A DNA stretch of 64,000 nucleotides from Variovorax sp. E3 (GCF_016082275.1 NZ_MOWM01000014.1:1-64000), one strand, 5' to 3'. Shown: positions 29,617 to 43,458, counted from the first letter of the stretch. Numbers and translations are program-made. The notes: a model not told the origin generated them from the sequence alone.

Positions 29617-30511
29617 ACAGCAACAGCAGCACCCCCGCCAGCACCACGCCCACGGCGTACCACTCGAAGCGCGTGACGGCCTCGCCGGCGATCCACACGC
29701 CCAGCAGCATCGCGATCACCGGGTTCACGAAGGTGTAGCTCGACGCCAGCGCCGCCGGCGCCCTGGCCAGCAGCACCATGTACGCGTTGAAGGCAATCAG
29801 CGAGCCGAACACCACGAGGTAGATCCACGCGGCCACCGCCTCGGCCTGCAGCGGCCAACTCATCGTTTCGCCGGAGATGGCGGCCAGCACCATCAGCACC
29901 ACGCCGCCGCACAGCATCTCGCTCGCGAACCCCATCGCACCGGGCGCCAGCGGCAGGCTGCGCTGGCTCAACACGCTGCCCAGCGACCAGCAGACACAGG
30001 CGACGCACAGGGCCACCAGCCCCTCGGGCGACGACTTGAAGCCGCTGCCCTGCGTCAGCATCAACACGCCGACGAGGCCGACCGCAATGCCCGCGGCCTC
30101 CAGCCGCGACGGCTTCACGCCCCAGATCAGGTTGAGCAACGCGATCAGCAGCGGAATCACCGCGATGAACGCAACCACCAGCCCCGAACCGATCGACACC
30201 TCGGCATGCGCCGTGCCGCCCATGCCTCCGCCGAGCATCAGCGCGCCCACGACGAAGGCATTGCGCCACTGCACTGGCGATGGCCACGGCGCGCCGCGCC
30301 AGCGCATCCACACCGCGAGCAGCAGGCCCGCGAACAGGAAGCGCGAGCCCATCTGCAGGAACGGCGGAAAACTCACCAGCGCATATTTGATGGCCAGGTA
30401 GGTCGAGCCCCAGACCACCCAGGTGGCGGCAAGGCACAGCCACAACAGCGGCGGCAGTCCGGGGCGGCCCGCCGTTGGCGCGGCATGGGCGGGAGAAGCG
30501 AGGGTGGGCAT
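29582..30511 (-). CDS. EamA/DMT-family transporter (YedA-like)
   Basis: 309 aa, about ten membrane helices in two EamA repeats. It starts near WLCLAATWVVWGSTYLAIKY, where WGSTY is the typical first-helix motif, and the second repeat ends LASSYTFVNPVIAMLLG. Probably a metabolite or amino acid exporter. Start 30511 (MPTLASPAHAA) is preferred over the unconserved upstream extension. Divergent from an Lrp regulator, which may control it. Confidence 0.87.
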   Translation of the reverse strand: MPTLASPAHAAPTAGRPGLPPLLWLCLAATWVVWGSTYLAIKYALVSFPPFLQMGSRFLFAGLLLAVWMRWRGAPWPSPVQWRNAFVVGALMLGGGMGGTAHAEVSIGSGLVVAFIAVIPLLIALLNLIWGVKPSRLEAAGIAVGLVGVLMLTQGSGFKSSPEGLVALCVACVCWSLGSVLSQRSLPLAPGAMGFASEMLCGGVVLMVLAAISGETMSWPLQAEAVAAWIYLVVFGSLIAFNAYMVLLARAPAALASSYTFVNPVIAMLLGVWIAGEAVTRFEWYAVGVVLAGVLLLLFKRRGGATPQA

Positions 30512-30627
30512 GTCGAGGGGTTCTGATGTTGGGATTTCTTTGCGGCCATGGTATGAAAGCCATCTACCGGAAGCCATGCAAATCTCATGCTTCTGCCCGC
30601 CCCTCACCGTCGATTTAAAGGAGTTGC

Positions 30628-31125
30628 ATGGACTTTTCCTTGAACCCCTCATTGGATGCGCACGACACCCGCATCCTGGCCGAACTGCAGGACGATGCGC
30701 GCCTGACCATGGCCGAACTGGGCCGCCGCGTGCACCTGAGCCAGCCGGCGGTGACCGAGCGCGTGAAGAAGCTGGAAGCCGCGGGCGTCATCAGCGGCTA
30801 CCGCGCCACCGTCAACCTTGGCAAGCTGGGCTACGGCATCCGCGCCATCATCCGCGTGGGCCGCGCCGACTACGCGCGCGTCGTCGAGCTGGTGCAGCAG
30901 ACGCCCGAATGCGTCAATGCCTACAACGTGACCGGCGAGGACAGCTGGATCCTCGAAATCGCGGTGATCGACGTGAGCCACCTCGACGCGGTGGTCACCA
31001 AGTTCTGCATCCTCACCGAGACGGCGACCTCGATCATCCTGAACCCGGCGCGCGAGCACCTGCCGATGCTGCCGCCTCAGCGTTCCGACGTGAAGCCGCC
31101 GATCAAGAAGGTGCTCAACGCGTAG
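30628..31125 (+). CDS. Lrp/AsnC-family transcriptional regulator
   Basis: 165 aa. Helix-turn-helix near the N-terminus ([20 protein letters not shown]) followed by the effector-binding RAM domain ([14 protein letters not shown]... [14 protein letters not shown]). A strong AAAGGAG site precedes the ATG. It faces away from the EamA transporter across a 116-bp gap containing an imperfect inverted repeat (GAAGCCATG...CATGCTTC, about 30571-30593) that could be its operator. The last 11 bp overlap the convergent VOC gene. Confidence 0.92.
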   Translation: MDFSLNPSLDAHDTRILAELQDDARLTMAELGRRVHLSQPAVTERVKKLEAAGVISGYRATVNLGKLGYGIRAIIRVGRADYARVVELVQQTPECVNAYNVTGEDSWILEIAVIDVSHLDAVVTKFCILTETATSIILNPAREHLPMLPPQRSDVKPPIKKVLNA

Positions 31126-31597
31126 CCGCGAGCGCAGTGAAAGCCGCCACCACTTCCGCCGGCGCCTGCACCATCTCGATCAGCACGCCCTCGCCCGCGA
31201 TCGGAAACTCGTCGTTCGCCTTCGGGTGCAGGAAGCAGATGTCGAAGCCGGCCGCGCCCTTGCGGATGCCGCCCGGCGCAAAGCGCACGCCCTGCGCGGT
31301 CAGCCATTCGACGGCCTTGGGCAGGTCGTCGATCCACAGGCCCACGTGGTTCAGCGGCGTGGTGTGCACGGCCGGCTTCTTCTCGGGGTCCAGCGGCTGC
31401 ATCAGGTCGACCTCGACCTTGAACGGGCCCACGCCCATCGCGCAGATGTCTTCGTCGACGTTCTCGCGCTCGCTCTTGAACGTGCCCGTGACCTCGAGCC
31501 CCAGCATGTCGACCCACAGCTTCTGCAGCCGCAGCTTGTCGGGGCCGCCGATGGCGATCTGCTGGATGCCCAGCACCTTGAACGGACGCGTGGTCAT
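31115..31597 (-). CDS. VOC-family protein, candidate methylmalonyl-CoA epimerase
   Basis: 160 aa. A glyoxalase/bleomycin-resistance fold with paired beta-alpha-beta modules. The C-terminal half closely follows methylmalonyl-CoA epimerases: [12 protein letters not shown] (metal His), FLHPK and GVLIEM (metal Glu). However, the first module reads LGIQQIAIG where epimerases have a metal-ligand His (IDHIGIA type), so one ligand is Gln. It is the last gene of an operon with methylmalonyl-CoA mutase and propionyl-CoA carboxylase, which argues for the epimerase role; altered chemistry is possible. The ATG overlaps the bioB stop... as TGA and ATG share bases (31594-31597). Confidence 0.65.
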   Translation of the reverse strand: MTTRPFKVLGIQQIAIGGPDKLRLQKLWVDMLGLEVTGTFKSERENVDEDICAMGVGPFKVEVDLMQPLDPEKKPAVHTTPLNHVGLWIDDLPKAVEWLTAQGVRFAPGGIRKGAAGFDICFLHPKANDEFPIAGEGVLIEMVQAPAEVVAAFTALAATR

Positions 31598-32627
31598 GCA
31601 GCGCAACCTTCTTCCTGCGCCGCGACCTGGCGGGCGTTGAGGCCGAGCTTGCGCAGCAGCACCGTGTCGGCCTCGACGTCGGGGTTGCCCGTCACGAGCA
31701 GCTTGTCGCCGTAGAAGATCGAATTCGCGCCCGCCATGAAGCACAGCGCCTGCACGGCGTCGCCCATCTGCTGGCGACCGGCCGACAGCCGCACGCGCGC
31801 GGTCGGCATGGTGATGCGCGCGACCGCGATCATGCGCACGAAGTCGAAGGGGTCGACCGGCTCCGAGTCGGCCAGCGGCGTGCCGGGCACGCGCACCAGG
31901 CTGTTGATGGGCACCGACTCCGGGTACGGGTTCAGGTTGGCCAACTGCGCGATCAGCCCCGCGCGGTGCACCGGTGCCTCGCCCATGCCGACGATGCCGC
32001 CGCAGCACACGCTGATGCCGGCGCTGCGCACGTGGGCCAGCGTGTTCAGCCGGTCTTGGTAGGTGCGCGTGTCGACCACGTCTGTGTAGTACTCGGGCGC
32101 CGTGTCCAGGTTGTGGTTGTAGTAGTCCAAGCCCGCGGCCTTGAGCTGCTGCGCATGGTGCGGCTCCAGCATGCCGAGCGTGGCGCAGGTCTGCATGCCC
32201 AGCCCCTTCACGGCCTCGACCAGCACGGCCACCTTCTCGACGTCGCGGTCCTTCGGCGCGCGCCATGCGGCGCCCATGCAGAAGCGCGTGGCGCCGGCGT
32301 CCTTGGCGGCCTGCGCGGCGCGCACCACCTCGTCGACCTCCATGAGCTTCTGCGCCTTCACGCCGGTATCGAACTCGGCCGACTGCGGGCAGTAGCCGCA
32401 GTTCTCGGGGCAGCCGCCGGTCTTGACCGACAGCAGCGTGGCCAGCTCGATGTCGCCGGCGGGGAAATGTTCGCGGTGCACGGTCTGCGCCTCGAACAGC
32501 AGTTCCATGAACGGCTTGTCGAGCAGCGCCTGGATGGCCTCGACCGACCAGCGGTCCGTGGCCTTGGGAGCGACCGGCGCTGCCGGTCGGTGCAGCGTGA
32601 TCGCTTGTTGCAGGTCGTTGGCACCCA

Positions 32628-32628
<1 letters not shown>
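31594..32628 (-). CDS. bioB: Biotin synthase
   Basis: 344 aa radical-SAM enzyme inserting sulfur into dethiobiotin. The SAM cluster motif is in [13 protein letters not shown] (CxxxCxxC). Further family signatures: [15 protein letters not shown] and the C-terminal [15 protein letters not shown]. It lies between the biotin-dependent carboxylase subunit pccA (TGATG overlap at 32626-32630) and the VOC gene (ATGA overlap). Cofactor supply is thus coupled to the carboxylase; no other bio genes are present here. Confidence 0.96.
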
Positions 32629-34676
<2,048 letters not shown>

Positions 34677-34739
34677 TTGCCTTACTCATTTCTCATCAAG
34701 ATGATGTTTCGCACTTGTCAGACTTGCCGGCCAGACGGC

Positions 34740-35331
34740 CTATGTCTCTGTCAAACATTTTTCAAGCCACGCACCCGTCGTTCGCGTGATTGCCATCGGT
34801 TCACGGTATGAGTCCATGGGATAGGCGTAGAAGAACTCGAGCAGCCTTGCATCGCTCGCATCGGAAGCCCCTGTGCCCATGGACTTCAGCACGAACTGAG
34901 CTTCGGACAATGGGCGCCCTTTGAATCGCATGACCGCAGGGATGAAAGAGGTTTGCCACGTTTCACCGCATCGTCTGACCGTAGCCTCGGATGCCTGCGG
35001 GAACAAGCGTGCCGCGCAGGCGGACGCAACGACTTTCAACTCATCGCCGCGCCCGACGCAGGCACCGACTTTTCCCGGCCAGCAAGCAGTCGCTCGTACT
35101 CGCTCTTGAGTGGAGCCATCAGTTGCGCAAGCGCCTCTGCACGCGCCGTATCGGACGAGTCCGACGAGCGACTCGCCTCTGCTTTTGCGGGGACATGCAG
35201 CGCCTTGAGAAGCAGTCCGCATTGAACGCCGCGCGCGTCGAATGCCGGCAACTTCAAATTGGCGGCACTGCATCCCCATGCGGTGACCAGCATGGCCAGC
35301 CCGGGAACCAGAAGCCGGACAGAGCGTTGAA

Positions 35332-35335
<4 letters not shown>
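34740..35335 (-). CDS. Small secreted protein of unknown function (one apparent frameshift)
   Basis: About 198 aa when repaired. A proposed GTG start at 35335 overlaps the pccB stop as GTGA. An N-terminal hydrophobic segment ([20 protein letters not shown]) looks like a signal peptide or non-canonical lipobox. The middle is Ala/Glu/Ser-rich and the C-terminal part ([20 protein letters not shown], then [19 protein letters not shown]) contains several Cys. The two halves are joined by adding one base near 35075 (ggccggg context), matching the other frameshifts here. I do not recognise the family. Its coupling to pccB is notable, since the product seems exported while the neighbours are cytoplasmic. 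Confidence 0.5.
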
Positions 35336-36875
<1,540 letters not shown>

Positions 36876-36924
36876 GGTGTGCTTCCGAAGCTGTGGTCCT
36901 GAATGTCGTGTGGTGCCGGCCGTG

Positions 36925-37977
36925 TCATGGCCGGGCGGTGATGGCCGCCGCCGCGAGCAGGCTGCGCGCCGCCGTGGAGGCCGGCAGCGTGCCCTGCGCC
37001 ACTTGCTGCGTGAGTTGCGGCAGGAGCTCGCGCACCTGCGGGTGATGCCTGAAGGCCTGCTTGAGCCCGGCGTCGATGCGGTCCCACATCCACGCGGTGG
37101 CCTGTTTCTCGCGGCGCTTGCCGAGCTTGCCGTTGGCGGTCTGCAGTTGCCTGAATTGGGTGACGGCGTCCCAGAATGCGTCGACGCCCGTGCCCGCGAG
37201 CGCGCTCAGCTGCAGCACCTTGGGCAGCCAGAAGCGCACCTCGGCGCCGCTGTGCGCGTCATGCACCGCGTGCGCATGGTCAGGGTTGCCCTGGTGGCCG
37301 AACAGGCGCAGCGCCGATGTGATCTGCGCCTGCGCGCGCGTGGCGGCCGCGCTGTCGAGGTCGGCCTTGTTGATGACCACGAGGTCGGCGATTTCCATCA
37401 CGCCCTTCTTGATCGCCTGCAGGTCGTCGCCGGCGTTGGGCAGCTGCATCAGCACGAACATGTCGGTCATGCCGGCCACCGCCGTTTCGCTCTGGCCCAC
37501 GCCCACGGTCTCGACGATCACGACGTCGTAGCCGGCGGCCTCGCACACCAGCATGGCCTCGCGCGTCTTCTCGGCCACGCCGCCCAGCGTGCCGCTCGAC
37601 GGGCTGGGCCGGATGTAGGCGCGCTCGTGCACCGACAGCCGCTCCATGCGCGTCTTGTCGCCGAGGATGGAGCCGCCCGACACGGTGGACGACGGGTCGA
37701 TGGTCAGCACCGCCACGCGATGGCCCTTGCCGATCAGCAGCAGGCCCAGCGTTTCGATGAAGGTCGACTTGCCCACGCCGGGCACGCCCGAGATGCCGAG
37801 GCGAAACGAGTTGCCCGTGCGCGGCAGCAGCGCCGTGAGCAGTTCGTCGGCCTGCGTGCGATGGTCGGTGCGCGTCGATTCGAGCAGCGTGATGGCCTTG
37901 GCGATCGCGCGGCGCTGTGGCATGCCGGACGAATCGACGACGGCGCTTTCGAGCGCGCGCAGCGAATCGCTCAGCAC
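36925..37977 (-). CDS. meaB: Methylmalonyl-CoA mutase-associated GTPase MeaB
   Basis: 350 aa from a GTG at 37977. G3E-type GTPase (formerly ArgK) that guards cobalamin loading of methylmalonyl-CoA mutase. Walker [10 protein letters not shown], switch region [10 protein letters not shown], base-specificity motif NKAD. It overlaps the acetyltransferase stop by a few bases. An alternative start is the ATG at 37922 (MPQRRAIAK), but the GTG gives better overlap spacing. Confidence 0.92.
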   Translation of the reverse strand: MLSDSLRALESAVVDSSGMPQRRAIAKAITLLESTRTDHRTQADELLTALLPRTGNSFRLGISGVPGVGKSTFIETLGLLLIGKGHRVAVLTIDPSSTVSGGSILGDKTRMERLSVHERAYIRPSPSSGTLGGVAEKTREAMLVCEAAGYDVVIVETVGVGQSETAVAGMTDMFVLMQLPNAGDDLQAIKKGVMEIADLVVINKADLDSAAATRAQAQITSALRLFGHQGNPDHAHAVHDAHSGAEVRFWLPKVLQLSALAGTGVDAFWDAVTQFRQLQTANGKLGKRREKQATAWMWDRIDAGLKQAFRHHPQVRELLPQLTQQVAQGTLPASTAARSLLAAAAITARP

Positions 37978-38441
37978 ACGGCCTCCCGAACCCGCCAGCG
38001 GTAATGCAGGTCGACGCCCTCCTCGCCTTCGAGCACGAAGCCGTGCCGCAGGTAGAAGCGGTTGGCGTCGCTTTGCACGAGCGCGGTGAGCTTGATGTCG
38101 AGCTGCCGTTCGCGCGCCTGCGCCTTGGCCCACTGCATCACCCACTCGCCGATGCCCCGGTCCTGGAACCCCGTGCGCAGATAGAGATGGTCCAGGCGCA
38201 GCGCGTCCGTGCCTTCGGGCTTGAGCGTGACGAAGCCGACACGCTGGTCGCCGTCGAGCACGATGTGGTGCATGTAAGGTACGACGAAGCCCGCGCTCAG
38301 GCGCTCGCGCGAACGCGCGGCGTCGAAGCGCCCGACACGCTCCAGGCTCGGGCGCATCGCGTCGATGCGCAGGGCCAGCATGTCCTCGAAGTCGCCGGAA
38401 TCGACCGGCTGCAGCGACAGCCGCGACAAGAGATCGCTCAC
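37971..38441 (-). CDS. GNAT-family N-acetyltransferase
   Basis: 156 aa from a GTG start. The acetyl-CoA-binding segment is [20 protein letters not shown] (Q-x-x-G-x-G-type motif A), followed by [15 protein letters not shown]. The substrate is unknown. It is wedged between methylmalonyl-CoA mutase (14 bp upstream) and meaB (overlapping), so it is co-expressed with propionate metabolism; it might acylate or regulate these enzymes, but nothing in the sequence proves that. Confidence 0.85.
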   Translation of the reverse strand: MSDLLSRLSLQPVDSGDFEDMLALRIDAMRPSLERVGRFDAARSRERLSAGFVVPYMHHIVLDGDQRVGFVTLKPEGTDALRLDHLYLRTGFQDRGIGEWVMQWAKAQARERQLDIKLTALVQSDANRFYLRHGFVLEGEEGVDLHYRWRVREAVC

Positions 38442-38455
38442 GTCGATGCTTTTCT

Positions 38456-40618
38456 TCAGGCCGCGACGGCCGCGCGGATCTGCTCCAGCACGTCCTTGGC
38501 GCTGGCCGGAATGGGCGTGCCCGGTCCGTAGATGCCCTTGACGCCGGCCTCGTAGAGAAAGTCGTAGTCCTGGCGCGGAATCACGCCGCCGACGAACACG
38601 ATGATGTCGTCCGCGCCCTGCTTCTTCAGTTCGTTGATGATGGCCGGCACGAGCGTCTTGTGGCCGGCCGCGAGCGTGCTCACGCCGACGGCATGCACGT
38701 CGTTTTCAATCGCTTGCCGCGCGCATTCTTCAGGCGTCTGGAACAGCGGCCCCATGTCCACGTCGAAGCCCAGGTCGGCGAACGCCGTGGCCACCACCTT
38801 CGCGCCGCGGTCGTGCCCGTCCTGCCCGAGCTTGGAAATCATCACGCGCGGACGGCGGCCTTGCGCCTCGGCGAAGGCGTTGATCTCGGTCTTCAGCGCT
38901 TCCCAGCCTTCCGCCGAGTCGTACGCGGCGGCGTACACGCCCGTCACCTTCTGCGTGTCGGCGCGATGGCGGCCGAAGGACTTTTCGAGCGCGTCGGAAA
39001 TCTCGCCCACCGTGGCGCGCAGGCGCACAGCGTCGATGCTCAGCGCCAGCAGGTTGCCCGTGCCGTTCTCGGCGGCTTCGGTCAGTGCGTCGAGCGCGGC
39101 CTGCACCTTGCCGGCGTCGCGCGAGGCGCGAATGCCCTGCAGCCGCGCCACCTGCTGGTCGCGCACCTTCACGTTGTCGATCGACAGGCTGTCGATCGCG
39201 TCTTCGTTCTTCAGCTTGTACTTGTTGACGCCGACGATCACGTCCTTGCCCGAGTCGATGCGCGCCTGCTTCTCGGCGGCGGCCGCCTCGATCTTGAGCT
39301 TGGCCCAGCCGCTGTCGACGGCCTTGGTCATGCCGCCCATGGCCTCGACCTCTTCGATGATGGTCCAGGCGGCATCGGCCATGTCCTGCGTGAGCTTTTC
39401 CATCATGTAGCTGCCGGCCCAGGGATCGATCACGTTGGTGATGTGCGTCTCTTCCTGGATGATGAGCTGCGTGTTGCGCGCGATGCGCGAGCTGAACTCG
39501 GTGGGCAGCGCAATGGCTTCGTCGAGCGCGTTGGTGTGCAGGCTTTGCGTGCCGCCGAACACCGCGGCCATCGCCTCGATGGTGGTGCGCACCACGTTGT
39601 TGTACGGGTCCTGTTCGGTGAGCGACCAGCCCGAGGTCTGGCAGTGCGTGCGCAGCATCAGGCTCTTGGGGTTCTTGGGCTCGAACTCCTTCATGATGCG
39701 GCACCACAGGAGGCGCGCCGCACGCATCTTGGCCACTTCGAGATAGAAGTTCATGCCGATCGCCCAGAAGAAGCTCAGGCGCCCGGCAAAGCCGTCGACG
39801 TCCAGGCCCTTGGCCAGCGCGGTCTTCACGTACTCCTTGCCGTCGGCCAGCGTGAACGCGAGCTCCAGCGCCTGGTTGGCGCCGGCCTCTTGCATGTGAT
39901 AGCCGCTGATCGAGATCGAGTTGAACTTGGGCATCTTCTGCGCCGTGTACTCGATGATGTCGCCGATGATCCGCATGCTCGGCGCGGGCGGAAAGATGTA
40001 CGTGTTGCGGACCATGAACTCCTTGAGGATGTCGTTCTGGATGGTTCCGCTCAACTGGTCCTGCGCCACGCCCTGCTCTTCGGCCGCGACCACGTAGCCC
40101 GCCAGCACCGGCAGCACGGCGCCGTTCATGGTCATCGACACGCTCACCTTGTCGAGCGGGATCTGGTCGAACAGGATCTTCATGTCCTCGACCGAGTCGA
40201 TGGCCACGCCGGCCTTGCCGACGTCGCCGGTCACGCGCGGGTGGTCGCTGTCGTAGCCGCGGTGGGTGGCCAGGTCGAAGGCCACGCTCACGCCCTGCCC
40301 GCCGGCGGCCAGCGCCTTGCGGTAGAACGCGTTCGATTCCTCGGCGGTCGAGAAGCCCGCGTACTGGCGGATGGTCCAGGGGCGCACCGCGTACATGGTG
40401 GCCTGCGGGCCGCGCAGGTAGGGCTCGAAGCCGGGCAGCGTGTTGGTGTACTTCAGCCCCTGCAGGTCGGCCGCCGTGTACAGCGGCTTCACGCTGATGC
40501 CGTCGGGTGTGATCCAGTTCAGCGCGTTCACGTCGCCGCCGGGGGCCGACTTGGCGGCGGCCTTGGCCCAGGCGTCGAGGTCGGCGGGCTTGAAAGAGGG
40601 TTCGGGTGTGCTGCTCAT
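38456..40618 (-). CDS. scpA: Methylmalonyl-CoA mutase (single-chain, cobalamin-dependent)
   Basis: 720 aa. N-terminal TIM-barrel catalytic domain ([26 protein letters not shown]) and C-terminal B12-binding domain with the DGHDRG motif whose His coordinates cobalt. It converts methylmalonyl-CoA to succinyl-CoA. Homodimeric type, so no separate small subunit is expected, and none is present. First gene of the propionate operon, divergent from a GntR regulator. Start 40618 ([15 protein letters not shown]). Confidence 0.96.
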   Translation of the reverse strand: MSSTPEPSFKPADLDAWAKAAAKSAPGGDVNALNWITPDGISVKPLYTAADLQGLKYTNTLPGFEPYLRGPQATMYAVRPWTIRQYAGFSTAEESNAFYRKALAAGGQGVSVAFDLATHRGYDSDHPRVTGDVGKAGVAIDSVEDMKILFDQIPLDKVSVSMTMNGAVLPVLAGYVVAAEEQGVAQDQLSGTIQNDILKEFMVRNTYIFPPAPSMRIIGDIIEYTAQKMPKFNSISISGYHMQEAGANQALELAFTLADGKEYVKTALAKGLDVDGFAGRLSFFWAIGMNFYLEVAKMRAARLLWCRIMKEFEPKNPKSLMLRTHCQTSGWSLTEQDPYNNVVRTTIEAMAAVFGGTQSLHTNALDEAIALPTEFSSRIARNTQLIIQEETHITNVIDPWAGSYMMEKLTQDMADAAWTIIEEVEAMGGMTKAVDSGWAKLKIEAAAAEKQARIDSGKDVIVGVNKYKLKNEDAIDSLSIDNVKVRDQQVARLQGIRASRDAGKVQAALDALTEAAENGTGNLLALSIDAVRLRATVGEISDALEKSFGRHRADTQKVTGVYAAAYDSAEGWEALKTEINAFAEAQGRRPRVMISKLGQDGHDRGAKVVATAFADLGFDVDMGPLFQTPEECARQAIENDVHAVGVSTLAAGHKTLVPAIINELKKQGADDIIVFVGGVIPRQDYDFLYEAGVKGIYGPGTPIPASAKDVLEQIRAAVAA

Positions 40619-40653
40619 GGGGGCCGCTTCGCAGTGTCTTGCAGAGGGTGTTC

Positions 40654-40680
40654 GCAAATTCGCTTGCACGGATTTGCAAG
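40654..40680. promoter_or_regulatory. Candidate GntR operator in the mutase/GntR divergent promoter
   Basis: CTTGCA-CGGATT-TGCAAG (40663-40680) is a perfect inverted repeat, and GCAAAT (40654-40659) pairs with ATTTGC (40672-40677) in the same place. It lies 36 bp upstream of the mutase start and 67 bp upstream of the GntR gene. An AT-rich stretch near 40704-40720 (ATAATTATTAATT) may hold the core promoter. Assignment to the adjacent regulator is positional inference. Confidence 0.45.
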
Positions 40681-40747
40681 CCGTCCGCGAGTCTACCCCC
40701 TCCATAATTATTAATTCAAACCCCATTTTTGAAGTACAGTCCGGCCC

Positions 40748-41389
40748 ATGTCCGCCGTCACCCTCACCCCCCGCGCCCTTTACGAAGAAGTGGCCGAACT
40801 GCTGCGCCAGCGGATCTTCCGCCGCGAGCTGGAGCCCGGCAGCTGGATCGACGAGCTGAAGCTGGCGGAGGAATACGGCATCAGCCGCACCCCTCTGCGC
40901 GAAGCCCTGAAGGTGCTGGCCGCCGAAGGCCTGGTGACGATGAAGGTGCGCCGCGGCGCCTACGTGACCGAGGTGTCCGAGCAGGACCTGGCCGACGTGT
41001 ACCACCTGCTCTCGCTGCTGGAGAGCGACGCCGCCGGCGTGGTGGCCGAGCGCGCCACCGACGCGCAGCGCGCCGAACTCAAGGCGCTGCACGACGAGCT
41101 CGAAGCCGCCGCGACGCCCGAGGACCGCGAGCATTTCTTCGCCGTGAACGAGCGCTTCCACATGCGGCTGCTGGCCATTGCCGACAACAAGTGGCGCGAC
41201 CAGATGGTGGCCGACCTGCGCAAGGTGATGAAGCTCAACCGCCGCAACTCGCTGCTCAAGACCGGGCGCATTGCCGAGTCGCTGGCGGAGCACCGCGCGG
41301 TGATGGCCGCCATCGAAACGCGGGACGCCGAAGCGGCGATGGCCCGCATGCGCGAGCACTTCAGGAACGGCCTGGAAGCCGCGACCTGA
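40748..41389 (+). CDS. GntR-family regulator, FadR/FCD subgroup
   Basis: 213 aa. N-terminal winged helix ([18 protein letters not shown]... [19 protein letters not shown]) and an all-helical FCD effector domain with metal-binding-type residues (Asp in [12 protein letters not shown], His in FHMRLL, His in LAEHRAVM). FCD regulators bind small carboxylates; methylmalonyl, succinyl or a methylcitrate-type acid would fit its place opposite methylmalonyl-CoA mutase. Likely local regulator of that operon. Confidence 0.9.
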   Translation: MSAVTLTPRALYEEVAELLRQRIFRRELEPGSWIDELKLAEEYGISRTPLREALKVLAAEGLVTMKVRRGAYVTEVSEQDLADVYHLLSLLESDAAGVVAERATDAQRAELKALHDELEAAATPEDREHFFAVNERFHMRLLAIADNKWRDQMVADLRKVMKLNRRNSLLKTGRIAESLAEHRAVMAAIETRDAEAAMARMREHFRNGLEAAT

Positions 41390-41390
41390 A

Positions 41391-41411
41391 CGCCGGGCTC
41401 GGCGCCCGGCG
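41391..41411 (+). terminator. GC-rich hairpin after the GntR gene
   Basis: Perfect 8-bp arms CGCCGGGC/GCCCGGCG with loop TCGGC, 2 bp after the GntR stop and 13 bp before the convergent IclR stop, followed by the mildly T-rich CTCTTCTTTC. A plausible weak terminator for the convergent pair. Confidence 0.5.
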
Positions 41412-41423
41412 CCCGCTCTTCTT

Positions 41424-42209
41424 TCAGTCGAACTTCAGGGAGCCGGCCTCTTCGGCAATGCGCCGCGCCGTCTCCAGCAGCAGCGGCGCGATGCGCGCCA
41501 CCATCGCGTCTTTGGGCATCAGGTACGCCGGCCCGCCGCAGCTGACCGCATAGCGCTCGCCGCGCGGCCCCTGCAGCGCGAAGCCCAGCGCGTGGATGTG
41601 CGGATTCCAGTCGCCGAAGGAGCCGCAGTAGCCCAGGCGCGTGTACTCGTCCATGCCGGCCATCAGGCGCGGCTCGATGGACACCCAGCTCTCGCCGCTT
41701 TCGAGCCGGATCTGCTCCAGCAACTCGGCCTGCTCGGTGGCGGGCAGCGCCGCGAGGTAGGCGCGGCCGGCGGCCGAGGTGGCGATGGTCATGCGCGTGC
41801 CGACCTCGATGCGCGAACTGATGACCGCGGAGCGCGGCCGCAGCGAATCGATGACGAGCATGTCGAGTTCGTCGCGCACCCCGATGTGCACGCTGACGCT
41901 CGCGGCCTCCGCCAGTTCCGCCAGGTGCGGACGCGCGACCGTGCGCAGGTCGAAATGCCGCAGGTAGCGGCTGCTCATGTCCAGCAGCGCCGGGCCCAGG
42001 CTGAAACGCTCGCTGTCCTGCGACTGTCGCAAATACCCCGCACCCACCAGCGTGGCGGTGAGTCGGGACACCGTGGCCTTGGGGATGCCCGTCGTGTCTG
42101 CCAGTTCGCGATTGCCTATGGGTGCCGCCGCCATGCCGATGACCTTGAGGAGGGTCAAACCTCGAGCGAGCGCGCTCACTTCCTCTTTGCCGCCAATCGC
42201 GTCATTCAT
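41424..42209 (-). CDS. IclR-family transcriptional regulator
   Basis: 261 aa. N-terminal winged helix ([16 protein letters not shown]... [20 protein letters not shown]) and the IclR effector domain ([20 protein letters not shown] ... [22 protein letters not shown]). Start 42209 ([11 protein letters not shown]) was chosen with AAGG upstream; a longer reading begins MRSIREIKR. It ends convergent to the GntR gene. Target unknown. The 157 bp between it and dusA (42210-42366) are AT-rich and presumably hold its promoter. Confidence 0.9.
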   Translation of the reverse strand: MNDAIGGKEEVSALARGLTLLKVIGMAAAPIGNRELADTTGIPKATVSRLTATLVGAGYLRQSQDSERFSLGPALLDMSSRYLRHFDLRTVARPHLAELAEAASVSVHIGVRDELDMLVIDSLRPRSAVISSRIEVGTRMTIATSAAGRAYLAALPATEQAELLEQIRLESGESWVSIEPRLMAGMDEYTRLGYCGSFGDWNPHIHALGFALQGPRGERYAVSCGGPAYLMPKDAMVARIAPLLLETARRIAEEAGSLKFD

Positions 42210-42366
42210 GAATCGAAACCTTTTTATTTCCCTGATGCTCCTCATTTTTCAGCAAAAAACGGTTGACGCGCTACTTATCATGCAGTAGCGAATTGGAATA
42301 ACGTTTCATTATTTGGCAATAGGGCTGTGAAAGCCCCTGCCGATCGCCGAAGAAGGCGTGCCGGGA

Positions 42367-43368
42367 TCAGGCGGCCTGGGCTGCGGGCTCGTGTGCGATC
42401 GCCATCACTTCATGCGGCGGCAGCGTCTTGAGCCGGTGGTCGCTCCAGACCTGGCGCCAGCGGCGCGCGCCCGGCAAACCGTTGCGCAAACCCAGCATGT
42501 GGCGCGCGATCGACCACCAATGCGTGCCATGCCCGGCGGCCTCGCGAACCATGTAGTCGCACATCAGCGACTCGACTTCCTCGCGCGTCAGCGACCGCGG
42601 CGCGGCGCCATAGAACTCGGCATCCCATTCGGCGAGCCACCAGGGGTTGTGGTACGCCTCGCGCCCGACCATCACGCCGTCGAGCAGGCGCAGTTGCTCG
42701 TGCACCTGTGCGTTGACCGAGATGCCGCCGTTGATCGAGAAGCGCAGCGCGGGAAACTCGTGCTTCAGGCGGTGCACCAGCTCGTAGCGCAGCGGCGGGA
42801 TCTCGCGGTTCTGCTTCGGGCTCAGGCCCTGCAGCCAGGCATTGCGCGCATGCACGATGAAGGTGTGGCAGCCGGCCTCGCTGACCTGGCCCACGAAGTC
42901 GCGCACGAACTCGTAGCTCTCGATCTTGTCGATGCCGATGCGGTGCTTGACCGTGACAGGCACGCTCACCACGTCGACCATCGCCTTCACGCAGTCGGCC
43001 ACCAGTTGTGGCTCGTTCATGAGGCAGGCGCCGAACGCGCCGCGCTGCACGCGCTCGCTGGGGCAGCCGCAGTTGAGGTTGATCTCGTCGTAGCCCCACT
43101 CCTGGCCGAGCTTCGCGCAATGCGCCAGGTCGGCCGGCTCGCTGCCGCCGAGCTGCAGCGCCAGCGGATGCTCCTCGGCATTGAAGCGAAGGTGGCGGGG
43201 CACGTCGCCATGCACCAGCGCGCCGGTCGTCACCATCTCGGTATAGAGCAAGGCGTGGCGCGACAGCAGGCGATGCAGGTAGCGGCAATGGCGGTCCGTC
43301 CAGTCCATCATCGGAGCGACGGAGATAATTTTCTCTTTTAAATTCAACAACTTAGCGTTATCATTCAT
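42367..43368 (-). CDS. dusA: tRNA-dihydrouridine(20/20a) synthase DusA
   Basis: 333 aa. FMN enzyme reducing U20/U20a in tRNA. Signatures: SVAPMMDWTDRHCRY, LQLGGSEPADLAHCAK, NLNCGCPSERVQ with catalytic Cys, TVKHRIGID and the C-terminal HMLGLRNGLPGARRWRQ. The first 20 or so codons (MNDNAKLLNLKEKI) are AT-rich and unlike the GC-rich body; the neighbouring integrase belongs to the type that inserts into the 5' end of dusA. I infer that the element replaced the original 5' end with one of its own, keeping the gene intact. Confidence 0.93.
   Translation of the reverse strand: MNDNAKLLNLKEKIISVAPMMDWTDRHCRYLHRLLSRHALLYTEMVTTGALVHGDVPRHLRFNAEEHPLALQLGGSEPADLAHCAKLGQEWGYDEINLNCGCPSERVQRGAFGACLMNEPQLVADCVKAMVDVVSVPVTVKHRIGIDKIESYEFVRDFVGQVSEAGCHTFIVHARNAWLQGLSPKQNREIPPLRYELVHRLKHEFPALRFSINGGISVNAQVHEQLRLLDGVMVGREAYHNPWWLAEWDAEFYGAAPRSLTREEVESLMCDYMVREAAGHGTHWWSIARHMLGLRNGLPGARRWRQVWSDHRLKTLPPHEVMAIAHEPAAQAA
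43280..43325. other. Probable attachment site (attL) in the 5' end of dusA
   Basis: The codons for SVAPMMDWTDR are the conserved region in dusA used by dusA-associated integrases. Just upstream in the gene (plus-strand 43320 onward) composition switches from GC-rich to AT-rich, marking the likely crossover. I found no second copy of this core in the window, so the other end of the element lies beyond 64 kb or has been lost. Confidence 0.5.
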
Positions 43369-43383
43369 ACACTTAGAACCCCC

Positions 43384-43458
43384 GTGTGCACGCTCGTGTG
43401 CACTCCAAACGCCCGAATACGCCCCATTTCGCCCTGTCAGTGCACACATAGCGCACAC
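43384..43458. repeat. GTGTGCAC repeats between dusA and the integrase
   Basis: GTGTGCAC occurs at 43384-43391 and 43396-43403 as direct repeats; its reverse complement GTGCACAC is at 43440-43447 and a one-mismatch version GCGCACAC at 43451-43458, ending 3 bp before the integrase ATG. Likely binding sites for the integrase, an excisionase or a repressor. Confidence 0.5.

Noticed and set aside
38456-41359. 967-codon reading of the mutase extending past its start
   Set aside because: The extra N-terminus is antisense to the GntR gene; the mutase family begins at MSSTPEPSF.
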